The notes beneath the pieces were generated by a model. The model made no database searches, was not told where the DNA came from, and saw only the letters and a list, made by a program, of their open reading frames with translations. DNA of 5,482 bases from Verrucomicrobiota bacterium. Its GTDB lineage: Bacteria; Verrucomicrobiota; Lentisphaeria; Oligosphaerales; Oligosphaeraceae. This document shows positions 1 to 5,482 of the stretch, one piece after another (the first letter of the stretch is position 1; each line of letters opens with the position of its first letter). The stretch lies in assembly GCA_022709995.1 (NCBI GenBank), contig JAKLHU010000180.1, positions 1 to 5,482 on the forward strand. The letters are read 5' to 3'. A program made the position numbers and the translations under genes.

Positions 1-209
1 CGGTCTCGGCGCCACCCGGCCAGATTGGCGCCCTGCTGTCCTATCACGACGCTCGGCTTGGCGTGCGGGTCGTGTTTGACCGTCCTTCGCCGGGCCTCGT
101 CGTCATCTCCTGGCGACATTCCGACACCGCCGCCGCAGACGCCATCGCCGGCGCCGCCACGCTCCAAGCCTCCCGCCAGCCCAAGGTCGTCTGGATCCCG
201 CTCGAGTGA
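1..209 (+). CDS. C-terminal end of an unrecognised protein (5' partial)
   Basis: A reading frame enters from the left edge (first whole codon at position 3) and runs 68 codons without a stop to TGA at 207-209. The start lies outside the window. The translation looks like real protein: a beta-rich stretch (GVRVVFDRPSPGLVVISW, about residues 20-37 of the visible part), then an Ala-rich helix-like segment, ending in KVVWIPLE. Third codon positions are overwhelmingly C or G, as expected for a coding frame in high-GC DNA, while the other plus frame through this stretch gives a Pro/Ser-rich shadow. I do not recognise the family, and no catalytic motif or membrane segment is visible. It converges on the Tad/FHA operon, whose last stop lies 33 nt downstream, and its GC content (about 65-80% per 60-base line) is well above that of its neighbour. 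A chance open frame in GC-rich DNA cannot be fully excluded. Confidence 0.55.
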   Translation, partial: VSAPPGQIGALLSYHDARLGVRVVFDRPSPGLVVISWRHSDTAAADAIAGAATLQASRQPKVVWIPLE

Positions 210-224
210 TGACCAGCCACCGGA

Positions 225-247
225 AATGATCCCGCGCGGGGGTCATT
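225..247. terminator. Imperfect hairpin between convergent genes
   Basis: Bases 225-230 (AATGAT) pair with 242-247 (GGTCATT less one bulged G at 241, one T-G wobble), enclosing a CCC/GGG stem around GCGC at 231-240. It starts 16 nt after the stop of the plus-strand gene and covers the TGA stop (245-243) of the minus-strand FHA gene, so it sits where a shared terminator would be. Neither strand has a T-run after the stem, so it is not a canonical intrinsic terminator. It could act only weakly, serve as an mRNA 3'-end stabiliser, or be chance in GC-rich sequence. Confidence 0.3.
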
Positions 248-2552
248 GCACAGCATCCCTTTTCGGCCAGATTTTGCGGACGATCGGATGTCCAGGAATG
301 CCAATATCCATGATTTTCATAATAATTTCGACTTGCCTTTCGGGGTTAGCATAGGCGACTTCCTTATCCAACGTCGACAATGCGACATCAATCTCATTGC
401 AATTCTTCATGATTTCGCCCTGGCAGGACTTAATGCGTTTTTTCAGCTCATCGGAGCAAGAGTCGGTTGCCAACGCCAAGGCCACTCCGCCAGCGGTGAC
501 TTTCTCACGGCCTTGCGACAGCTCATATCGGTCAAGATATTGCCCGATGATTATATCTCTTTGCAACAACACCCTCTGTTCAATTTTCTTGATGTCTGCG
601 CGAATCAAATTATACAACCACGTAATGTTTTCGTTGTTGCTGGCGGAAAAAAAATGAAGTAATGCATCGGTGTCGTTCAGCAGTTTTTGGAGCTGGTATA
701 TACCCGTATCGGCTGGGAACTGAGTTTCGTAGCCTTTGAGGAAATTATAGAACGCATCCATTCCAAGCAAGCGATGGAAGGAGGTGTCATGGCGTTGACC
801 GAAAGGCAACTTCAAGCAATCCGCCTGGAACAACTCCCTCTGCACCATCGGATCGGCGAAACTATTCGGACCGGCAAGCAGGTTTTCCCCTTTGGATAGA
901 CTGACCTGGAAGGCATCCTGCCGGACCCGATATTGACGCATCACGATCAAGGCGTTTTTAGCCGAGTGATGCAAATTATTGCCGAGCTCAACAAAGCGCC
1001 GGTCGATAGAAAAAACCGGACGGTCCTGGCCAGTAAGGCTGGCAATCAGCTGTTCCGCCTTGGCGTCCACCTCGGAAAATTTTCTCTCTTTGATCAGGGA
1101 AAGGACGGCCAGCAATTCATTGTATCTTTCCCGGAAGGTGGCAATGGCTTTCCGCAATCCCTCCCGCGGGGCGAGGAACCCCGGCAGAGCCGTCGCTGGC
1201 GGCCACGACATTTCATGGTTTGCCAACCCCTTCTCGATTTCCGTCAATTGCCCGTCCATGCCAGCCGGGTCCCAATGCAATTTTTCGACCCCATTCCAGA
1301 GCTGGCTCCATTCTTGCAAGGACGATTGCTGGGCATCGGTATATTTTCGGGCTTCTTCCAGAAGCGCCTGCAAATACGGCGGCGCCACTTCCGCGCTTCT
1401 CGCGAGGCAGGCCTGGCAGCGCTGCAGATTGCCGGCTATGTAGGATAATTCCAACTCGGCATTGGCCTGATGATGCAAAAGAAGATAGTAGCACTGAATA
1501 ATGTCATTGGCGAGCAGGCATTCCGTGCGCAGCTGATGGGAATCCGGGCTCCACGTCCAAGCATTGGCCGGCTTGGTGGAAATCATCCCGATGATTTTCG
1601 CGGCCGTCTCGAAATCCCCATCCGTCATGAGTTTCCTCGCCTTGTTCCACTGCTGGAAGGTGTCCTGCCAGAGCGGCAACAGCAGGGAACACAAGTGCCG
1701 GATGTTCTTGTAATGCTTTTTATAGTCATACGAAAATTCGGCTCTCGTCAGGATGTGCTCAGCGGCGCCAAACTCCGCCTGGGCGGCGGCCAGCCTAGCC
1801 TGTTCCAGAAGCACCTCGGCGCTCGGATAGGCGTATACCTTGTAGCCCCAGTAGGCGCCAACGCCAAGAAGAAGCGTCGCGATCAAGACAACTGCGACCC
1901 GGCCGGCATGGAAAGCCGATGGTTCCGCTCCGGCGGGCATGAAGCTGACAATCATGTCTCCGACCGTGATTTCGTCGCCGCCACGGAGCAGTCGCTCCTT
2001 TTCGGGCGGGAGGCGATCGCCGTTGACGCGGGTGCCATTCAGGCTGCCGTGGTCGGCGATCCAGCAGGTCTCGTCGCTGCGCATGTGAACAACCGCATGC
2101 AGCCGGGAAACGGTCCGGTCATCAAGTTGCAATTCGCATTCATTTGACGTTCCGATGCGGACATCGGCGTCCCCTAGGATCACTTCCCGCCCTTTGGCGG
2201 AACCGCTGCCAACGACGAGCCGGGCCGGGAGTTTCTGTTTTGTCTTCTGCTCGTTTTCTTTCGCTTGGACGAGAAGCACGCAATGCCCCAAGATCAGCTC
2301 CATGCCGGGGGCAAGCTTGATTTCCCGTATCGGCTTGCCGCGATAGAACGTATGGTTCGTGCTGTTCTTATCCCGCAGCCACACGGCTTTGCCCTTCCGG
2401 AACAGTTCAGCATGGGCGGAGCTGATCATGTTGTCTTCACGCGGCGTGACCAAGTCGCAGTTGCTGCTGCGGCCGATCACCAGGAAGTCTTTCATCTCCT
2501 TGAGGTCACGCTCGTGAATGATATTGCCATTGAAAAGCAGCTGTATTTTCAT
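243..2552 (-). CDS. Membrane-anchored tandem-FHA protein with long TPR-like helical ectodomain
   Basis: A 769-residue protein if read from the ATG at 2552, and the last gene of the visible Tad operon. FHA-1 (about residues 1-98) has GRS at 27-29, S44/H47, and D61, S64, N66, T68. FHA-2 (about 110-206) has VSRLHA at 148-153 and a full D..S.NGT..NG signature at 167-178, but Thr135 replaces the usual Arg of the GR motif. A single membrane helix follows at about 217-236, placing both FHA domains in the cytoplasm. The remaining 530 or so residues are almost wholly helical, with TPR-like helix pairs near 248-271, 303-323 and 482-503, a CxxC at 379-382 and three further cysteines at 699, 710 and 718. 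FHA domains bind phosphothreonine peptides, so a signal-dependent scaffold for the pilus machine is likely but inferred. Start choice: the frame is open back to TTG at 2615 and GTG at 2612, the latter overlapping the upstream stop. ATG 2552 is preferred because MKIQLLFNGN forms the first FHA strand directly and the extra 20-21 residues look unstructured. No clear Shine-Dalgarno precedes any of these starts. The 3' part of the gene is AT-richer than the rest. Confidence 0.88.
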   Translation of the reverse strand: MKIQLLFNGNIIHERDLKEMKDFLVIGRSSNCDLVTPREDNMISSAHAELFRKGKAVWLRDKNSTNHTFYRGKPIREIKLAPGMELILGHCVLLVQAKENEQKTKQKLPARLVVGSGSAKGREVILGDADVRIGTSNECELQLDDRTVSRLHAVVHMRSDETCWIADHGSLNGTRVNGDRLPPEKERLLRGGDEITVGDMIVSFMPAGAEPSAFHAGRVAVVLIATLLLGVGAYWGYKVYAYPSAEVLLEQARLAAAQAEFGAAEHILTRAEFSYDYKKHYKNIRHLCSLLLPLWQDTFQQWNKARKLMTDGDFETAAKIIGMISTKPANAWTWSPDSHQLRTECLLANDIIQCYYLLLHHQANAELELSYIAGNLQRCQACLARSAEVAPPYLQALLEEARKYTDAQQSSLQEWSQLWNGVEKLHWDPAGMDGQLTEIEKGLANHEMSWPPATALPGFLAPREGLRKAIATFRERYNELLAVLSLIKERKFSEVDAKAEQLIASLTGQDRPVFSIDRRFVELGNNLHHSAKNALIVMRQYRVRQDAFQVSLSKGENLLAGPNSFADPMVQRELFQADCLKLPFGQRHDTSFHRLLGMDAFYNFLKGYETQFPADTGIYQLQKLLNDTDALLHFFSASNNENITWLYNLIRADIKKIEQRVLLQRDIIIGQYLDRYELSQGREKVTAGGVALALATDSCSDELKKRIKSCQGEIMKNCNEIDVALSTLDKEVAYANPERQVEIIMKIMDIGIPGHPIVRKIWPKRDAVQ
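647..654. repeat. Eight-base A/T homopolymer inside the second FHA gene
   Basis: A run of eight A on the plus strand, read as CAT TTT TTT TCC (His-Phe-Phe-Ser, residues 633-636) in the minus-strand gene. Runs of this length are known slippage sites, but no functional evidence is visible here. Confidence 0.4.
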
Positions 2553-2608
2553 TGTTGGTAACCATCGTGGAACAGGGTTGTTGGCCGCCGGAAGCGCCAG
2601 CCTTGGCG

Positions 2609-2612
2609 TCAC
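2609..2612 (-). other. GTGA stop/start overlap between the two FHA genes
   Basis: The TGA stop of the 529-residue FHA gene (2611-2609) overlaps an in-frame GTG (2612-2610) of the downstream tandem-FHA gene. Such four-base overlaps commonly mark translational coupling. If this GTG is used, the downstream protein gains 20 residues before the FHA fold. If the ATG at 2552 is used, the genes are separated by 56 nt. Sequence alone does not decide between them. Confidence 0.4.
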
Positions 2613-4198
2613 CAATTACGTACTTCATAAAAACGCTGGTCGCCGGGCGAGGAAAAGACGAGTTGGCATTGCCGGGCAATTTCCTTGCCCAGCTCGGCAT
2701 TGCGCTGACGCTCAAAATTGATTTTTTTCAATTTCATCGCATGGAACCAGGTCGTCTTCCGGGAACGAAGCGAAGCCAACAGGTCGAGTGCCTCTTGGCC
2801 GACCCCTTGATTCTGCTCGGCGAAAGCCTTTCGGACTGTATCGAGCAGGAGGGTCTCGACCTGTTCCCAAATGGCAGGCGCATCCCTGGTCAGCTCATGC
2901 TTGGCCAATTTCAGCAGCACGTCGGCCGACTCACGCCGCAGGGGCTTGCCGTCGCCCTGCCAATGCCTTTGGACCATTTTGGGTTCGACGAGGATATACG
3001 GGTTCAGGATCAGCTGCTCGGCGCGCAATTGGTCCTTTTCTGGAATCTCGATGCAGACACTGCCCAAGGTCGCCCCGTATCGAATCAGTTGGGCGACGCC
3101 CATGATTTTCCCCTCCGCGCCGGTCCGATAATATTGCATCACCGTCAAGGGAATGCCTTGTTCCTCCCCAATGAAAATCGGCAATTCCAGGCTTTTCTCA
3201 AAAATCCAGTTTTCCTTGCCCGGGAGGATGTCCTTCCATAAAACTTCGACGCTGTTGCCATCCGCAAAGGCGTGCTCGCCCAAGTTGATTTCATTGTACC
3301 ATAATCTGAAAGGGATCCGGTCTAGGGCGTACTCGACGGAGAAACCGCTCTCGGAGACCTGCCGCTCCGACTTGCCCGTGCTCGGATAGATGACGGAAAA
3401 AAAGCCTGATTTGGAGGCGACTTTCTCATCGAGATAGACCCCGTTTTGATCGACCGGCCAGGACAACGCCTTTTTGGGCGGCGGCGGCCGGAAAAGCATC
3501 GCCAGGATTCCAAACATCGCCAGGACGACCGCGACAATGATGATTTTTTCTATGCCCGCCGCCTGCTTTTTCTGCGGTAGGGCGCTGGTGATGGGGCGAA
3601 TCATGGTCCCCAGTTCGATGGTCCCCTCGAAGGCGTCCGGATTGTAGATGGGCGATGCAGAGACCCCTTCGGAATTTGCCCTCAGGTCCGTTGCCAGCCG
3701 GTCTATCGACGGAGGGACGGAATCAAAGGACAACCGTGACGGCGAAGCGGAGTCCGGGGCGGTCGCGGCCATTGGACGGCCCAGTGCGGGGCCATTGGTC
3801 TCTTCCGAGGTTCTTTCGTCCGAATCGAAAATGGTCCTCTCCGGCGCGAACGCGCTCCGGTTGTCAAGACCGGCCGATGGCGGGGTGATGTCGGCCTGTG
3901 CAAAAGACAAACGGGTATTTTTGCCCAACATAAGCGTCTGACCAGGCTTCACCTCGACACGGCCATGTATTTCGCTGCCCTCCAGGCTGACCCCGTGGGA
4001 GCTGAGGTTTTCGGCGTACAACTGCCCGTCCACGCATTCCAGGCGCAGATGGCTGCGGGAAATGGCGGGATCCTGGAGAACAAAGTCAGCCTTGGTCTGG
4101 GAACGCCCCACGACGAGCGACTCGCCATCGGCGATCGCATAGACCTGGTTGGCGCCATCGGCTCGACGGGCAACAATTTGAAAGCCTGTTTTTGTCAT
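2609..4198 (-). CDS. Single-pass membrane FHA-domain protein of the Tad locus
   Basis: A 529-residue protein. The N-terminal FHA domain (about residues 5-102) carries GRS at 31-33, SRSH at 47-50, and the loop NLSSHGV at 64-70, where His68 stands in place of the usual Asn. Residues 105-210 form a Ser/Pro/Thr/Asp-rich, probably disordered linker containing threonines in acidic/hydrophobic settings (T122 in ERTIFD, T193 in EGTIEL). A Lys-flanked membrane helix at about 217-236 is followed by RPPPPKK, putting the FHA domain in the cytoplasm and about 290 residues outside. The ectodomain begins with strand-rich sequence (245-405, with GFFSVIYP at 265-272) and ends in a helical region (421-510). 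The alpha/beta part faintly resembles a PsbP-type fold, which is only a guess. The ATG at 4198 is supported by the FHA strand starting at residue 6 and a TGGA Shine-Dalgarno-like element 9 nt upstream. It lies 37 nt after tadC and directly before a second FHA gene. An FHA-based regulator or scaffold of the Tad pilus is the likely role; its partner and kinase are not in the window. Confidence 0.88.
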   Translation of the reverse strand: MTKTGFQIVARRADGANQVYAIADGESLVVGRSQTKADFVLQDPAISRSHLRLECVDGQLYAENLSSHGVSLEGSEIHGRVEVKPGQTLMLGKNTRLSFAQADITPPSAGLDNRSAFAPERTIFDSDERTSEETNGPALGRPMAATAPDSASPSRLSFDSVPPSIDRLATDLRANSEGVSASPIYNPDAFEGTIELGTMIRPITSALPQKKQAAGIEKIIIVAVVLAMFGILAMLFRPPPPKKALSWPVDQNGVYLDEKVASKSGFFSVIYPSTGKSERQVSESGFSVEYALDRIPFRLWYNEINLGEHAFADGNSVEVLWKDILPGKENWIFEKSLELPIFIGEEQGIPLTVMQYYRTGAEGKIMGVAQLIRYGATLGSVCIEIPEKDQLRAEQLILNPYILVEPKMVQRHWQGDGKPLRRESADVLLKLAKHELTRDAPAIWEQVETLLLDTVRKAFAEQNQGVGQEALDLLASLRSRKTTWFHAMKLKKINFERQRNAELGKEIARQCQLVFSSPGDQRFYEVRNW

Positions 4199-4206
4199 GA
4201 CATGCA

Positions 4207-4211
4207 GTCCA
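4207..4211 (-). promoter_or_regulatory. Ribosome binding site for the first FHA gene
   Basis: The minus strand reads TGGAC here, with GGA 9 nt before the ATG at 4198. It is a weak Shine-Dalgarno match but correctly placed, and supports that start. The 37-nt spacer after tadC shows no convincing promoter or terminator. Confidence 0.4.
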
Positions 4212-4235
4212 TATTCTTTGGGCCAGCCACGCCGG

Positions 4236-5132
4236 TCAGATCGTCAGCAGCAGTTTCATGATGATAGGGGTCAGGATGACGATGAAGGTGGCCGGCATGA
4301 TGAACAACGCGGTCGGGATAATCAGCAGGGAAGGGACCTTGGCGGCCTTTCGTTCAGCCTTGTGGAACCGCCGGCGGCGCATTTCATCGGACTGCAGCTG
4401 GAAGGTCTCTCCCAGGCCGGCGCCCATTTCCACGCTTTGCGCCACCACGGCGACCAGATTGCGGAATTCGTCAAGGTTAATCCGGGCGGCCATGTCTTGG
4501 AGGGCCTGGACCCTGGTCTTGCCCAGTTGAACATCAGTCATGACCTGGCGGAATTCATCCATCAACGGGCTTTGCAATCCCTCTTCCAAAAGCAGGCGCA
4601 CCGCGGCCCCGAAGTCCTGCCCTGCCTGCACCGCCACCGTCAGGAGGTCGACGGCGAAGGGCAGATCCTTGGCAATACGCTCCTGCCGCGACTGGGCTTT
4701 GCGCTTGATCCAGAGACTGGGATAGAGGACGCCCACGCCGCCGGCCAGAAAACCGGCCAGGAGCGCGAAACGGATGTCCAGGCTGAAGATGAAACTCAGG
4801 CAAGCAATGAAAATTCCGCCCAGGCTGCCGCAAAAAATTTGCGCCCCCAGCACGGTGTCGTCGCTCAGCAGGTCATTCATCCCGGCGATGACCAGATGCT
4901 GCCGCATGAGGGCGCGATGCTGCGGGAACAGACTGGACACCGGATTGGCGCAGAGATGCCCGAGCGCCTCGCTTTCCGCGACAATAAATCGAAACCAGCC
5001 GAGGCGGACGGCCCGGGGGATATCGGCCTTGACCGCGGCCCCCTTCGCGCTGCCGAGGATATTCAGCAAGGAAAACACGAACAGAAAACTGGCCAGGAAA
5101 ACCAGCATATAGATAATGTAAATCATTTCCAT
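4236..5132 (-). CDS. tadC: TadC, Tad/Flp pilus inner-membrane platform protein
   Basis: A 298-residue membrane protein with one T2SSF (GspF/PilC-type) domain. Visible parts in order: an N-terminal membrane helix (about 3-25), a cytoplasmic helical region, a pair of membrane helices (about 97-116 and 120-140), the conserved T2SSF core beginning LPFAVDLLTVAVQAG (157-171) and continuing through VEMGAGLGETF (234-244), a basic stretch MRRRRFHKAERK (251-262), and a final hydrophobic segment (about 267-297). Length and layout match TadC rather than GspF/PilC, which is about 400 residues with two such domains. With TadB it forms the platform on which the TadA ATPase is thought to drive Flp pilin assembly. 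The frame is open upstream to 5213, but the ATG at 5132 is preferred: it is preceded by GGAG with 8-nt spacing, starts 2 nt after the tadB stop, and opens directly into the first membrane helix. The proteins are known to act as a pair, and the tight spacing with tadB supports it. Confidence 0.93.
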   Translation of the reverse strand: MEMIYIIYMLVFLASFLFVFSLLNILGSAKGAAVKADIPRAVRLGWFRFIVAESEALGHLCANPVSSLFPQHRALMRQHLVIAGMNDLLSDDTVLGAQIFCGSLGGIFIACLSFIFSLDIRFALLAGFLAGGVGVLYPSLWIKRKAQSRQERIAKDLPFAVDLLTVAVQAGQDFGAAVRLLLEEGLQSPLMDEFRQVMTDVQLGKTRVQALQDMAARINLDEFRNLVAVVAQSVEMGAGLGETFQLQSDEMRRRRFHKAERKAAKVPSLLIIPTALFIMPATFIVILTPIIMKLLLTI

Positions 5133-5134
5133 GA

Positions 5135-5482
5135 TCAGGGCTCCACGTTCGTGACCTGCTTCAAGACCAGGAAGCCGACGCTTTCGAGGATGACCACCAC
5201 CCCCAGCGCGCACCAGCCTGCCGGTTTCTCAATCAGGAGACGCATCAGATCGGGTTGAACCAGATACAGGACGCCAAAGGCGATCAGGGGCATGGCGGCG
5301 ATGGCCAACGCCTCGAATTGCCCCTGCGCGATCATGCTGTCGAGCTTGTGCTGAAAATCCCTCCGGTTGCGAATCGTCTGGCTGATTTTATCCAGGATGT
5401 CCGCCAAGCTGCCGCCGGTTTCCACGGCCACGCGGAGTCCGGCCGTCAACAAGTTCAAATCCTCATTAGGCAACCGGACGCA
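5135..5482 (-). CDS. tadB: TadB, Tad/Flp pilus platform protein (5' partial, C-terminal part)
   Basis: The last 115 residues of a protein whose start lies beyond the right edge; the frame is open to the final base. The visible part matches the C-terminal half of a TadB T2SSF domain: LPNEDLNLLTAGLRVAVETGG (residues 4-24 of the fragment), SLADILDKISQTIRNRR (25-41, the family's GG.L...L...A..IR.R pattern), then AQGQFEALAIAAMPL (52-66) leading into a membrane helix (about 56-75), and a second membrane helix (about 87-106) before the C-terminal tail KQVTNVEP. TadB and TadC are paralogous inner-membrane proteins of the Tad secretion/pilus system. The stop is 2 nt before the tadC start and the tadC ribosome binding site lies inside this gene's 3' end, implying translational coupling. 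The earlier Tad genes (ATPase tadA, tadZ, secretin) would be expected upstream, outside the window. Confidence 0.9.
   Translation of the reverse strand, partial: CVRLPNEDLNLLTAGLRVAVETGGSLADILDKISQTIRNRRDFQHKLDSMIAQGQFEALAIAAMPLIAFGVLYLVQPDLMRLLIEKPAGWCALGVVVILESVGFLVLKQVTNVEP
5141..5144 (-). promoter_or_regulatory. Ribosome binding site that decides the tadC start
   Basis: GGAG on the minus strand, 8 nt before the ATG at 5132 and embedded in the last codons of tadB. It favours this start over the in-frame ATG at 5126 (14-nt spacing) and over upstream in-frame starts such as the one at 5213, which would add 27 Gly/Arg-rich residues unlike TadC. Confidence 0.6.

Noticed and set aside
25..354. 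Plus-strand open frame of 109 codons at the left edge
   Set aside because: Pro/Ser-rich composition typical of an off-frame reading of GC-rich DNA. Another plus frame (ending 209) looks more protein-like, and the second half overlaps the 3' end of the FHA gene.
1470..2147. Plus-strand open frame (225 codons) opposite the FHA-2 and membrane region of the last gene
   Set aside because: The opposite strand carries an unmistakable FHA signature and membrane helix in this interval; the plus frame shows none.
2552..3241. Plus-strand open frame (229 codons) opposite the first FHA gene
   Set aside because: It mirrors the FHA protein's coding frame, has no family features, and no ribosome binding site stands out; it is best read as a shadow of the minus-strand gene.
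243..4198. Type VI secretion Fha-type locus
   Set aside because: No T6SS genes are visible, the flanking genes are tadB and tadC, and both proteins have a membrane helix and large ectodomain unlike the usual soluble Fha proteins.
4197..5258. Long plus-strand open frame (353 codons) antisense to tadC and the end of tadB
   Set aside because: Its translation is Gln/His/Asp/Arg-rich with no recognisable fold, as expected for the complement of a membrane-protein gene. The minus strand here has clear TadB/TadC homology and ribosome binding sites.
4236..5482. Type II secretion or type IVa pilus platform (GspF/PilC) rather than Tad
   Set aside because: GspF/PilC is a single protein of about 400 residues with two T2SSF domains. 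Here two tandem genes carry one domain each, with TadB- and TadC-like sequence patterns.
1..5482. CRISPR arrays, tRNA or rRNA genes, insertion sequences, attachment sites
   Set aside because: No spaced direct repeats, cloverleaf-like or rRNA-like sequence, transposase frame or terminal inverted repeats were seen; nearly the whole window is coding.

Overview
The window shows the downstream end of a Tad (tight adherence / Flp type IVc pilus) operon on the minus strand, meeting the 3' end of an unrelated plus-strand gene at the left edge. Read in the direction of transcription (right to left), the operon is: the C-terminal end of TadB (inner-membrane platform protein, cut by the window edge), complete TadC (the second platform protein), and two membrane-anchored FHA-domain proteins of 529 and about 769 residues. 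Spacings are +2 nt (tadB-tadC), 37 nt (tadC-first FHA gene), and either a 4-nt overlap or a 56-nt gap (first-second FHA gene, depending on the start used). This is the geometry of one co-transcribed unit. There is no gene-free stretch longer than about 40 nt.

The two FHA proteins share a plan: N-terminal FHA domain(s), one membrane segment, and a large C-terminal part predicted to lie outside the cytoplasm. The first has one FHA domain, a Ser/Pro/Thr/Asp-rich linker and a mixed alpha/beta-looking ectodomain. The second has two FHA domains and a long, almost entirely helical ectodomain with TPR-like helix pairs. FHA domains classically bind phosphothreonine, so the pair could link Ser/Thr phosphorylation in the cytoplasm to the Tad pilus machine. 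That link is inference from domains and position. The genes lie where many Tad loci carry tadD, a TPR lipoprotein gene.

Left of the operon, bases 1-209 hold the last 68 codons of a plus-strand gene of unrecognised function. It is about 70% GC by hand count, against about 60% in a sampled stretch of tadC and only about 35-43% in the adjoining 3' part of the second FHA gene. The two genes converge, with an imperfect hairpin between them.

The organism is a diderm or other bacterium with moderately high GC and a Tad locus. The pairing of Tad genes with large membrane FHA proteins is reminiscent of PVC-group (Verrucomicrobiota, Kiritimatiellota, Lentisphaerota), Planctomycetes-like or myxobacterial genomes, but nothing here fixes the lineage.
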